NCBI GenBank assembly: GCA_900757615.1
Contig: CAAEON010000054.1
Coordinates: forward strand, 20,742-84,741
Direction of reading: 5' to 3'
Length of the DNA: 64,000 nucleotides
From: an uncultured Collinsella sp.
GTDB lineage: Bacteria > Actinomycetota > Coriobacteriia > Coriobacteriales > Coriobacteriaceae
In this document: positions 16,983 through 24,445 of the stretch, one piece after another
Numbering within the stretch: the stretch's first letter is position 1
How the letters are laid out: every line of letters begins with the position of its first letter
The notes under the pieces: generated by a model
The model's database searches: none
Told to the model about the DNA's origin: nothing
What the model saw: the letters and a program-made list of their open reading frames with translations, nothing else
Position numbers and translations under genes: made by a program

Positions 16983-17020
16983 AAAGTCCCCGTCGAGCAC
17001 ACGCCCGGCGGGGACTTTTT
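16983..17020 (+). terminator. Rho-independent terminator after nfnB
   Basis: AAAGTCCCCGTC and GCGGGGACTTTTT form a GC-rich stem with a 13-nt loop and a T-run, 28 nt after the nfnB stop. Confidence 0.85.
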
Positions 17021-17040
17021 CTATGTCGGCCGACCGACCG

Positions 17041-17070
17041 CCACAAAGGGGACAGGCACCTTTGTGGTGG
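17041..17070. repeat. GGGGACAG-loop hairpin, arm type CCACAAA
   Basis: CCACAAA pairs with TTTGTGG around GGGGACAGGCACC. Copies with the same arms are at 19840-19880 (opposite orientation) and 63845-63879. Confidence 0.8.
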
Positions 17071-17104
17071 TTGGGGCCTGGTCGGCAAACTAATTCCGGC
17101 GTTT

Positions 17105-17242
17105 GTCTCAATCTGTAACAGTTAGAGACCAAATTCCTCGCCACGTGTTACAGATCGAGACGTTAGGTTAGCGGCTGAACAGTTCGTCTCAATCTGTAAC
17201 ACCTAGAGCCCAACTATCAGGTTTGGTGTTACAGATCGAGAT
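17105..17242. repeat. Two tandem inverted-repeat units GTCTCAATCTGTAACA
   Basis: Unit 1 (17105-17161) and unit 2 (17186-17242) are each 57 nt. The left arm is GTCTCAATCTGTAACA and the right arm TGTTACAGATCGAGAC/T, with a 25-nt loop. The arms are nearly the same in both units; the loops share only TAGAG and CCAA. The period is 81 nt. The rest of the gap between nfnB and the gene at 17280 has no coding signal. Confidence 0.8.
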
Positions 17243-17279
17243 TTTGTAAAAGCCGAGAATGGGCGCTGCCACCAAAAAC

Positions 17280-18842
17280 CTAGCGCTTGCAGCGCTTGGT
17301 TGCGGCGATGCCGGCAGCGGCAACGGTTGCGCCGGCGATGCCAAGGGCCGCTGCCGCCGTCGCGGCGTTGTCGCCCGTGGCGGCCAGAGTGCCCACGGAC
17401 TTCTGGGCAGCGGTGGCCTTCGCGGCCGGCTTGGAGGCAGCAGTCGTGGAACTCGCCTGAGTCAGCGTCACGGACGGCGTGCCAGTCTCACTTCCGCCGC
17501 CTGGCTGCGGCGTGGGAGCCGGGGTAGGCTCAGGCTGCGGCGTGGGCTCAGGCTCGACCGCATCTCCGGAGCTGATTACCACGCTGCGGGCAACCTCGTC
17601 GGAGGTCCTAACATCCTGGATAGTGGACGACCCGGCAGCACCGATGACGAGTCCGTTTCCCGTAGTTTCTCGCACAGTGCCGCCGGCGGGAGTCGTAACT
17701 ACCGATCCGCCATCAATTGAGAGACAAGGGGCTGCATCACCTTGATTGACAGCGTAGATTGCCGCTGCATTACCCGACACCTCAACATTTGAATTAATGA
17801 TGTCAATTCGAGGGATGGCGGACTGGGAGCCGGACTGGGAATATATTCCGTAGCCATGTTTACGACTGTGGCCAGTTCCGTCACCGCATCGAACTGTAAG
17901 GCTCGAATTCTCGACGAGCACCCGCGACACGCCGTCGTGCGCGCGCATCCAAACACCATCCAAAACCTCGACACTATCACTCGCCACGAGCGTAACATCC
18001 GCCCCGTTGGTAATACTCAAATATGTATCCTTACCCCCGGACGAATACAGGGCGACCGACAACATGTTTGCATTACGCGCCGCCGCATCTAATTTTGCGT
18101 TATCCACCGCGATGCAGCCCCCATGCTCGGAGGAGATGTTTTCGGCATAGACTGCAACGGCATTGAGCCCCCCATTCGCCTCCGCCTCGACGTGGACGTC
18201 GGCACCCTCGTTAATGGTTATGTTGCCTGCCCGCGTATGAATGCCGATGGTATGAGGCACTTTGTTCGTTGCCGTCACGTTAACGTTGGCACCGCGGATG
18301 TCCACGTCGCCGCCGGCCTTACCGTCCCCCGAAACCGCTATCGTATCGGTCCCGGCCGTCGCGTTGAGAGTCACGTCGCCCGAGATGGCGAGGCTACCGC
18401 ACTCGACCTTAACAGCGCTCCTGCTCTTCTGTGGTTCGGCCGTCGCGTTGAGGGTTCCCTCCCCCGTGATGGCAAGGTTGCCGTCCTTGACCTCGATAGC
18501 GCTCTGCAAGGAATCGGCCGTTACGGTGTTGGTGCCCGTCACGCCGATATTGAGGTTGCCCTGAGCGCTGATACCGGCGCCGTTGTAGCCATTGAGCTTC
18601 ATGTCGTCGGCGCCGTCCCAGGACCACGTTCCGGCCTCGTCGCCGGCGCCCTTGTTGTACTGCGTGCCGCCGACGTTGACCCATTTGGCGGCGAGCGCCA
18701 CGCTGGGTAGCAGCAGCTGACCGACCATGAGCGCGCAAGCCCCCGCGCAGGCAAGCTTGGCGCCCACACGTCGCCACGTTCCGTGGGAGAGCGCGCACGA
18801 GCAGCCGTGGTCGATTGGGTTGTCATGGATTTGCTTTCGCAT
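17280..18842 (-). CDS. Cell-wall-anchored beta-helix surface protein (LAATG sorting signal)
   Basis: A 520-residue secreted protein. An N-terminal signal peptide ends near ALAAKW (about residue 48). Residues 55-430 consist of short repeats such as GNLNIGVTGTNTV and GSLAISGDVTLNA, the pattern of a right-handed beta-helix of the carbohydrate-binding Cthe_2159/DUF4353 type. A Pro/Glu/Thr-rich spacer (PEPTPQPEPTPAPTPQP) follows. The C-terminus has LAATGD, a hydrophobic segment and a KRCKR tail, a sortase signal with Ala in place of Pro. AAGGAGG lies seven nt before the chosen ATG. It probably binds host or dietary glycans or mediates adhesion. The divergent half-MFS/LuxR regulator may control it. 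Confidence 0.8.
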   Translation of the reverse strand: MRKQIHDNPIDHGCSCALSHGTWRRVGAKLACAGACALMVGQLLLPSVALAAKWVNVGGTQYNKGAGDEAGTWSWDGADDMKLNGYNGAGISAQGNLNIGVTGTNTVTADSLQSAIEVKDGNLAITGEGTLNATAEPQKSRSAVKVECGSLAISGDVTLNATAGTDTIAVSGDGKAGGDVDIRGANVNVTATNKVPHTIGIHTRAGNITINEGADVHVEAEANGGLNAVAVYAENISSEHGGCIAVDNAKLDAAARNANMLSVALYSSGGKDTYLSITNGADVTLVASDSVEVLDGVWMRAHDGVSRVLVENSSLTVRCGDGTGHSRKHGYGIYSQSGSQSAIPRIDIINSNVEVSGNAAAIYAVNQGDAAPCLSIDGGSVVTTPAGGTVRETTGNGLVIGAAGSSTIQDVRTSDEVARSVVISSGDAVEPEPTPQPEPTPAPTPQPGGGSETGTPSVTLTQASSTTAASKPAAKATAAQKSVGTLAATGDNAATAAAALGIAGATVAAAGIAATKRCKR

Positions 18843-18872
18843 ATGAGCCTCCTTGTCGTAAGGGGTGCTTCT

Positions 18873-18887
18873 GTAACACCATGTTAC
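18873..18887. promoter_or_regulatory. Inverted repeat GTAAC-n5-GTTAC in the divergent promoter
   Basis: GTAACACCATGTTAC is centred 38 bp from the surface-protein start and 77 bp from the regulator start. It is a reasonable operator for the neighbouring LuxR-type protein. Confidence 0.4.
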
Positions 18888-18956
18888 GGGAAGATATCCG
18901 GATCCCGGGGCACAAATTCTCATGTGGCGCACCTGCCAGCGCAAAAGGCAACGAGC

Positions 18957-19835
18957 ATGCGATTGCCAAGCGCGCCCCCCGAAAGGCCTGCCATCAATCC
19001 CTTTGTTGAGCCCTCTCATGCCCTCGCCAAACAGGCATGCTGGAGCATCGCGCTCGTCGTGATTCTTGCCTGCTTGTTCTCGACCCTCGACAACGTGGTC
19101 ACACTCTCCAACGCCCACGGCACCATTGCCGTGCAAACCTGGCCGCGCCTCTTTTTGGCGGCAAGCGACCTTGCCGCCGGCATCGTCTTTGATCTTGCCG
19201 AGCGTCGCTACATGGGACTTGTCATGCTCGGCATCGCCGTGCTCTCGACCAGTTCCATCCTGGCCGTCGAGGCCGGGGCAGATCCCAACCTTGGCCTTGT
19301 TGTCTTTTACCTGAGCTCGGACTTTTTCGTCACGTTCTTTACCGCCACGTTTACACAGCTGGCACCGCGCATGCACGCGCCCGCCCTCTGGGCCGGCATG
19401 GGCCGTGCGGCCAATAACGCGTGCGCGTTCACCACGTCGGGCGTCTCGCTTGCGCTTGTGACCTCTGGCAACGTCGCCCTCATCATGATCGGTGCGCTCA
19501 TGCTGCTCGTAGCGGCCAGCGTTGCGTTCGTTGCCGCGGGCCTATTCCGCCTGCCCCAAACCAAGCAGGAGCGCGAACACCAGCAACGAGCCGAGGAGGC
19601 ACTGGCGGCACCGAGCATCAAGGAGCAGCGCCGAGCTTTCATCGCCAACCACGCTCTCACTCCGCGCGAAGTCGACGTACTCATGGCAGTAACCCAGGAC
19701 GAACGCCCGCTCAAGCAGGTCGCCGAGGAACTCGGCATCTCGATGCGCATGGTACAGCGCCACCTGAGCTCTATCTACCAAAAGATCGACACGCAAACGC
19801 GCGCCGGTCTCACCAAAGCCTTCCCCTCGGCCTAA
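18957..19835 (+). CDS. Membrane-bound LuxR-type regulator with half-MFS sensor
   Basis: About 292 residues. Residues 25-205 hold six hydrophobic segments resembling only the second half of an MFS carrier. The C-terminal 65 residues are a LuxR helix-turn-helix (LTPREVDVLMAV, QVAEELGISMRMVQRHLSSIYQKI). Coriobacteriia often have regulators with a full 12-segment MFS-like sensor; this one is about half that size. ATG at 18957 is chosen for AAAAGG seven nt upstream and because earlier in-frame starts would run into the divergent gene. It could sense a ligand at the membrane and control the adjacent surface protein. Confidence 0.8.
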   Translation: MRLPSAPPERPAINPFVEPSHALAKQACWSIALVVILACLFSTLDNVVTLSNAHGTIAVQTWPRLFLAASDLAAGIVFDLAERRYMGLVMLGIAVLSTSSILAVEAGADPNLGLVVFYLSSDFFVTFFTATFTQLAPRMHAPALWAGMGRAANNACAFTTSGVSLALVTSGNVALIMIGALMLLVAASVAFVAAGLFRLPQTKQEREHQQRAEEALAAPSIKEQRRAFIANHALTPREVDVLMAVTQDERPLKQVAEELGISMRMVQRHLSSIYQKIDTQTRAGLTKAFPSA

Positions 19836-19839
19836 AACA

Positions 19840-19880
19840 AAAACCACCACAAAGGTACCTGTCCCCTTTGTGGTGGTTTT
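19840..19880. repeat. GGGGACAG-loop hairpin, arm type CCACAAA, used as shared terminator
   Basis: AAAACCACCACAAA pairs perfectly with TTTGTGGTGGTTTT around GGTACCTGTCCCC. It fills the gap between the convergent LuxR and kinase genes; its T-ended arms could stop transcription from either side. Confidence 0.8.
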
Positions 19881-19886
19881 GATCGG

Positions 19887-20510
19887 CTAGCCTTCGAGCT
19901 GGGCCACTTTGTAGCGGTAGGCAGCGGCGATAACGTCTTTGCAGCCCTCGCGACCCAGCTTGGCGCGGTTGACGACGATGTCTTTACCACTCGTCATTTT
20001 CCACTTGCCGGCGCTGTAGCGCTTGTAAAACGCCTCGCGCGCCTTCTGCTGCTGCTTGACCAGCTTGGCGCCCTTCTTTTTGTTGAGGCCGCGCTTCTTG
20101 CGCACGATCTCGACGCGGTCCTCAAAGGGTGCGGTCACCAACACGGCAATGTGGTTGGGGTTGTTACGCAGCAGGTAATCGGACAGACGGCCTTCGATAA
20201 TGCAGCTCTCAGTCTCGCCCAGGTCCAAAATCACCTGGCTCATCTTTTGGAACAACTTGTCCGAGTACGAGCGCGCATCGTAGCGGTCGGGCAGGAACGC
20301 CATGTTCTCCACGGCCAGACGCTCGTCGTAGGCGGCCATCTTATCGAGCGACTCGCCCGCGCGCAGCGACGCACGTACCAGCAGCTCGTTATCGTACAGC
20401 GGAATCCCCAACTCGTCGGCAAGCATGCGGCCAATCTCGTGACCCTCGGCACCAAAATCGCGCGCAATGGTAATGACCACAGGATTCTTCTTATTCTCCA
20501 GATCGCTCAT
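19887..20510 (-). CDS. Cytidylate kinase-like family protein
   Basis: A 207-residue P-loop-type protein of the cytidylate-kinase-like group. It starts VVITIARDFGAEGHEIGRMLADELG, where GAEGHEIGR replaces a classical Walker A. The middle has SCIIEGRLSDYLLR, and the second half is very basic (RKKRGLNKKKGAKLVKQQQKA). Members of this family lie beside transporters or regulators in many gut bacteria, and their substrate is unproven. ATG at 20510 has AAAGGA seven nt upstream. It follows the amino-acid permease on the same strand, with a GGGACAG-type hairpin between them. Confidence 0.8.
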   Translation of the reverse strand: MSDLENKKNPVVITIARDFGAEGHEIGRMLADELGIPLYDNELLVRASLRAGESLDKMAAYDERLAVENMAFLPDRYDARSYSDKLFQKMSQVILDLGETESCIIEGRLSDYLLRNNPNHIAVLVTAPFEDRVEIVRKKRGLNKKKGAKLVKQQQKAREAFYKRYSAGKWKMTSGKDIVVNRAKLGREGCKDVIAAAYRYKVAQLEG

Positions 20511-20525
20511 CGCGATTCCTTTCTC

Positions 20526-20557
20526 TGTGTGGCAAAGGGACTGTCCCTTTGTCACAT
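20526..20557. repeat. GGGACAG-loop hairpin, arm type TGTGGCAAA, at the permease stop
   Basis: TGTGGCAAAGGGAC and GTCCCTTTGTCACA form a nearly perfect palindrome. It begins at the stop codon of the minus-strand permease gene and ends just before the Shine-Dalgarno of the kinase-like gene. Confidence 0.75.
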
Positions 20558-21195
20558 TATGCAGCCACGACGCGGCGCTGGTAGGCTCGCACCAGCAGCG
20601 AGATACCAAAGTTGAGCACAAAGTACATCGCAAACACCAGGCCGTAGAGCATAAGCACCTGCGACAGGTCGATCGCGTGGGCCATCACGACGTTGGCCGT
20701 GTACATGAGCTCGGCCACGTTAATGCCCGAAAGATACGAGCTGTCCTTGATGACGGTCGTGCACTGGCTAAACAGCGCCGGAATGATCGTCTTAAACGTC
20801 TGCGGCAGAATGATGTAGCGCATGGTGGCAAAGAAGCCGAAGCCCTGGCTCTGCGCTGCCTCAAACTGGCCGCGCGGAATCGAGTTGAGGCCGCCGCGCA
20901 CAATCTCGGCCATAACAGCGCTGGTAAACAGCGTAAAGGCGATGGTCGAAATCACAATGTCCAAACCCTGCACCGTAAAGTAGATAAACAGGATCCACAG
21001 CAGGTTTGGCGTGCAACGGAACAGCTCGATATAGGCGCTCACCAGAATACGGAACGGGCGGGGCGCATAGCTTTTAACGAGCGCCAGCACCGTACCAAAG
21101 ATGAGCGAGAAAAAGATCGACAGCGCCGAGATCTCGATCGTCTTAACAAAGCCGCCCCAGATGTAGAGCAGGTTGGTCGCGTTGAAGATTTCCAT
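20557..21195 (-). CDS. Amino acid ABC transporter permease (second)
   Basis: A 212-residue permease of the polar-amino-acid (His/Glu/Gln) family with about five membrane segments. The cytoplasmic EAA loop reads EAAQSQGFGFFATMRYIILPQTFKTIIP at about residues 118-145. It starts three nt after the stop of the other permease, in an operon ordered ATPase, binding protein, permease, permease. The two permeases are paralogues and would form a heterodimer in the membrane. The exact amino acid is not decided by sequence; glutamate or glutamine type is most likely. Confidence 0.92.
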   Translation of the reverse strand: MEIFNATNLLYIWGGFVKTIEISALSIFFSLIFGTVLALVKSYAPRPFRILVSAYIELFRCTPNLLWILFIYFTVQGLDIVISTIAFTLFTSAVMAEIVRGGLNSIPRGQFEAAQSQGFGFFATMRYIILPQTFKTIIPALFSQCTTVIKDSSYLSGINVAELMYTANVVMAHAIDLSQVLMLYGLVFAMYFVLNFGISLLVRAYQRRVVAA

Positions 21196-21198
21196 GCG

Positions 21199-21945
21199 CT
21201 AGGCCTCCTCTACGTTGTCGAGCCCCAGCTCGGCCAGGCTCACGCCGCGCGGACGCTCCTTGGAGCGGCGCTCGAGCCACTGCACCAGCATGGCGAGCGG
21301 AAAGCAGATGATGAAGTACATAAGGCAGCAGACGATGTATCCCTGCAGGTAACCGTACAGACTCACAAAGTTGTCGGAACGGTACATAAGGTCGCCGCCG
21401 GCCACAAGCGCCAGCACCGACGTGTTCTTGACCAGGTTGAGCGCCTGGTTACACAGCGGCGGCAGAATGATCTTGAATGTCTGGGGCAGCACGATGTACC
21501 AGTATGCCTGCGCACGGGTGAAGCCCTGGCTCTGGGCCGCCTCCATCTGACCGCGCGGAACCGCCTCGATACCGGTGCGGATGACCTCCGAAATGTAGGC
21601 CGCGTGATACAGGCCCACGCCCAAGAAGCCCAGCACAAACGGCGCGATGCGCACCGGCTGGTCGGCACCGGCCATGGCCTGCAAAAACTGCGGGCCGGCC
21701 ATGTACATAAAGAGCACCTGCACGGGCAACGGGGTGTTCTGGTAAAACTCCACGTACACGCGGCTTATGGCGCGCAGCACGCGCGAACGAGTGGTAGAGA
21801 ACACGCCCAGCAGCGTGCCCAGCACCAGCGACAACAGCAGACCGGCAACGACCACCTGCAGTGTCACGCCAAAGCCCTCCCAGAAGGGCCCCATGTTTTG
21901 GAATGTCGTCGACCAGCGGTCGGCGTCAAACAATCCTTCGAGCAT
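21199..21945 (-). CDS. Amino acid ABC transporter permease (first)
   Basis: A 248-residue permease, larger than its partner at 20557-21195. The EAA loop EAAQSQGFTRAQAYWYIVLPQTFKIILPP contacts the ATPase. ATG at 21945 is supported by AAGGAAGGA seven nt upstream; the frame is open further upstream but without a start signal. The C-terminus is a charged tail (RRSKERPRGVSLAELGLDNVEEA). It lies 25 bp after the substrate-binding protein gene in the same operon. Confidence 0.92.
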   Translation of the reverse strand: MLEGLFDADRWSTTFQNMGPFWEGFGVTLQVVVAGLLLSLVLGTLLGVFSTTRSRVLRAISRVYVEFYQNTPLPVQVLFMYMAGPQFLQAMAGADQPVRIAPFVLGFLGVGLYHAAYISEVIRTGIEAVPRGQMEAAQSQGFTRAQAYWYIVLPQTFKIILPPLCNQALNLVKNTSVLALVAGGDLMYRSDNFVSLYGYLQGYIVCCLMYFIICFPLAMLVQWLERRSKERPRGVSLAELGLDNVEEA

Positions 21946-21970
21946 TTGATTCCTTCCTTGGACGATGCGC

Positions 21971-22846
21971 CTATACAAGACCCCAGGTCTTGACCTCTTG
22001 GTCGAGCCAGCCATCGGCCAGGCGATCGCAAATCACCTGATCGACCACAGCCGAAAGGTCGCAGCCCTTCTTGGTCGCCACGCCGTAGCCCTGCTCGCCA
22101 AACTTGACCTCGGGCTGCAGCAGCTCGACGGTCTCGTTCATGTAACCGGCCAGCGTGGAGCGGTCCATGGCAAAGACGTCGATATTGCCGGCGTCGAGCG
22201 AACTCTTGATGATGGGGTAACCGCTAAAGGCCCTAAACTCGGGCTTGCAGCTAAAGCCGTTGTCCTTGATCATCTGCTCGATCAGGCCCTGCGTGGTGGC
22301 ACCCTGGCTCACGCCAATGACCTTGCCGTCCAGGTCCTCAATCGAGGTAAAGCCCGAACGCTTCTTGACCATGAGTCCCACGTAGTCGGTGCGGTACGGC
22401 GTCGAGAAATCCCAGCTCTTCTTGCGCTCGTCGGTGATGGTGTAGGTCGCCGCGACCACGTCAAGCTGGCCGTTATCGATCAGCGGGCCGCGCGTCTTGG
22501 GCGTTACGTCGGTAAACTCGACAAGCTCCTGGGCGCGGGCCTCCTTATAGCTCACGCCAAAGACGGCAGCGGCGATCTGGTAGCACAAATCGACTTCCAT
22601 GCCCTCAAAGCGGCCCTTGGCGGTGTCGTAATAGCCGTAGCCGGGAACGTCCTTCTTAACGCCGGCATTCAGATGACCACGCGACTTGATGGCCGCAAGC
22701 TTGGACCCCTTGTCGGAGCCCTCTCCGCTGGTGGAGTTGCCGCAACCGGTAAGCGCGGTCCCCGTCAGCGCAAGCATACCGGCGCCCGCCAGCTGCAAAA
22801 AGTGACGGCGCGACACGGCCGCCCTCGTCATATCCGTCATGTCCAT
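21971..22846 (-). CDS. Amino acid ABC transporter substrate-binding lipoprotein (Tat-type signal)
   Basis: A 291-residue periplasmic-binding-protein-3 family receptor. The N-terminus combines a twin-arginine motif (SRRHFLQ) with a lipobox (LTGC), so the receptor is probably exported folded by Tat and lipid-anchored outside the membrane. Later family blocks are GYDTAKGRFEGMEVDLC-type text near residue 75 and SWDFSTPYRTDYVGLMVKK near 155. GTG and ATG are adjacent; ATG at 22846 is used. The gene begins nine nt after the ATPase stop. It would deliver a polar amino acid such as glutamate to the permeases. Confidence 0.9.
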   Translation of the reverse strand: MDMTDMTRAAVSRRHFLQLAGAGMLALTGTALTGCGNSTSGEGSDKGSKLAAIKSRGHLNAGVKKDVPGYGYYDTAKGRFEGMEVDLCYQIAAAVFGVSYKEARAQELVEFTDVTPKTRGPLIDNGQLDVVAATYTITDERKKSWDFSTPYRTDYVGLMVKKRSGFTSIEDLDGKVIGVSQGATTQGLIEQMIKDNGFSCKPEFRAFSGYPIIKSSLDAGNIDVFAMDRSTLAGYMNETVELLQPEVKFGEQGYGVATKKGCDLSAVVDQVICDRLADGWLDQEVKTWGLV

Positions 22847-22854
22847 CACCGCGC

Positions 22855-23586
22855 CTAGTGCAGAATCTTGGACAGGAACTCGCGGCAGCGCGGGTTCTCG
22901 GGGTTATCGAAGAAGTGCTCGGGCGTGCCCTCCTCCAGAATGCGGCCGTCCTCCATAAAGATGACGCGGTCGGCCACCTGGCGCGCAAAGCCCATCTCAT
23001 GCGTCACGCAGATCATGGTGATATCCTCCTGCGCGAGCTCAATCATAACGTCCAGGACTTCCTGAACCATCTCGGGGTCGAGCGCCGAGGTCGGCTCGTC
23101 AAACAGGATGATGGGCTGCTTGGTGCACAGGGCACGGGCGATGGCGATGCGCTGTTGCTGACCACCCGAGAGATTCTGCGGATACTCGCCGGCCTTATGC
23201 GCCATGCCAACGCGCTTGAGCGCGGCGATGGCGATCTCGGTCGCCTCCTCCTTGCTCTTCTTTTGCAGCTTGATGGGCGCGAGCGTCAGGTTGCCCAGCA
23301 CCGTCATGTTGGGATACAGGTTGAACTGCTGAAACACCATGGAGCTATACTTGCGGGCCATCTCCAGGTGATTCTTTTTGGTGAGCGGCGTACCGTCGAT
23401 GATGACCTCGCCCGACGTGGGCTCCTCAAGATAGTCGACGCAACGGATGAGCGTCGACTTACCCGAACCGGAAGGCCCGATCATTACGAGCTTCTCGCCG
23501 CGCTTGACGGTGAGGTTGATATCTTTGAGCACATGCAGGTCGCCAAAGTACTTGTTGAGATGCCTGATCTCGATCATGTCTGCCAT
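22855..23586 (-). CDS. Amino acid ABC transporter ATP-binding protein
   Basis: A 243-residue GlnQ-type ATPase and first gene of the importer operon. Walker A is GPSGSGKST (residues 38-46), Q-loop VFQQFNLYPNMTVLGNL, signature LSGGQQQR, Walker B IILFDEPTSALDPEM and H-loop VTHEMGFAR, all intact. AGGGAAGGGACATTC precedes the ATG. A TACAAT box about 30 nt upstream on the minus strand is a plausible -10. The 360-bp gap upstream, towards yqeY, is filled with palindromic repeats. Confidence 0.94.
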   Translation of the reverse strand: MADMIEIRHLNKYFGDLHVLKDINLTVKRGEKLVMIGPSGSGKSTLIRCVDYLEEPTSGEVIIDGTPLTKKNHLEMARKYSSMVFQQFNLYPNMTVLGNLTLAPIKLQKKSKEEATEIAIAALKRVGMAHKAGEYPQNLSGGQQQRIAIARALCTKQPIILFDEPTSALDPEMVQEVLDVMIELAQEDITMICVTHEMGFARQVADRVIFMEDGRILEEGTPEHFFDNPENPRCREFLSKILH

Positions 23587-23700
23587 GAATGTCCCTTCCC
23601 TGCGTTTACACGAGTTGAACTATTGTACGGAAAGAACCACGTTTCCGCAGCCCACACTACATTCCCGTAAAGAACCCGCAACCTTCCGCCCACTCATTGG

Positions 23701-23773
23701 GCACTCATTGGGGACAGACTTAAATGAGTACCCAATGAGCGGGTACTCATTTAAGTCTGTCCCCAATGAGTGC
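23701..23773. repeat. Perfect 33-bp palindrome made of two GGGGACAG hairpins
   Basis: Positions 23701-23733 are the exact reverse complement of 23741-23773, with a 7-nt centre. Each half is itself a small hairpin: ACTCATT, then GGGGACAGACTTA, then AATGAGT. This is the arm type ACTCATT of the family. A partial extra copy (CACTCATTGG) directly precedes it. Confidence 0.9.
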
Positions 23774-23792
23774 TCAACCGCCCTTGTTGAGC

Positions 23793-23943
23793 ATAAGTCA
23801 GCGAAAACCCGTACACGCGAGCAAGGTGACGTGAAATGAAAGGGCGCAGACCTTATGGTCGCGCCCTTGAAATTGAACGTCAGATTGCCGCGTGTACGGG
23901 TTTGCAGCGTCGAGCCGTTACGCGGTTTGGTAAAACCGCGTAA
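23793..23943 (+). repeat. Covarying structured element, copy 1
   Basis: The order is ATAAGTCAGCGAAA (23793-23806), arm ACCCGTACACGCG, AAGGT-GACGT, an inner hairpin, ATTGA-ACGTC-AGATTG, arm CGCGTGTACGGGT (23889-23901), GCAGCGTCGAG (23904-23914), and a final hairpin ACGCGGTTT/AAACCGCGT. An inverted copy at 53793-53942 keeps the constant blocks but has different arms and a changed GACGT/ACGTC stem. It sits in the 360-bp gap between the ATPase gene and yqeY. Confidence 0.8.
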
Positions 23944-23947
23944 CAAA

Positions 23948-24397
23948 TTACGCGAGTTTGGCGCCGACGATCTTGGCCGCGGCCGGCTTATCGAAGTTGC
24001 CGCCGGTGGCCTTGCCGAGTGCTCCCATGACCTGGCCCATCTGCTTCTTGGACGTGGCGCCCAGCTCGGCGATAACCTGCTCGATCAGGGCCTCAAGCTC
24101 CTCGCCCGAAACCTGCGCGGGCAGCAGGCTCTCCAGAATCTTGACCTGCTCGGTCAGGTTGTCGGTACGCTCTTGGTCGGTGCCGGCCTTGATGGACATC
24201 TCCAGCGTCTCGCTCGTCTGCTTGATCAGACGCTTGATCATGCTGTTGACGTCTTCCTCGGTCACATCGCGGCGCTCATTGACCTCGATATTCTTCACCT
24301 CGGCCTTAACCTGGCGAATGATGGACAGGCGAACCTTGTCCTTGGCCTTCATGGCCGCGATCATTTCTTTCTGCAGCTCTTCGTTGGTCATCTGCAA
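23948..24397 (-). CDS. GatB/YqeY domain-containing protein
   Basis: A 149-residue YqeY-type protein made almost entirely of helices. The N-terminal part (MTNEELQKEMIAAMKAKD, then SIIRQVKAEVKN) and the C-terminal GATSKKQMGQVMGALGKATGGNFDK are typical. The domain is shared with the tail of GatB, where it contacts tRNA; the free-standing protein has no settled function. AGAGGATTTGCAG precedes the ATG. It lies 48 bp downstream of the foldase gene on the same strand, so the two may be co-transcribed. Confidence 0.9.
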   Translation of the reverse strand: MQMTNEELQKEMIAAMKAKDKVRLSIIRQVKAEVKNIEVNERRDVTEEDVNSMIKRLIKQTSETLEMSIKAGTDQERTDNLTEQVKILESLLPAQVSGEELEALIEQVIAELGATSKKQMGQVMGALGKATGGNFDKPAAAKIVGAKLA

Positions 24398-24445
24398 ATC
24401 CTCTCTAATAGCGTGGGCGGCACTCGCGCGAGCACCGCCCCATGA

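Noticed and set aside
17105..17242. Possible CRISPR array
   Set aside because: Only two units, built from inverted arms with self-complementary structure; no cas genes and no series of repeats and spacers.
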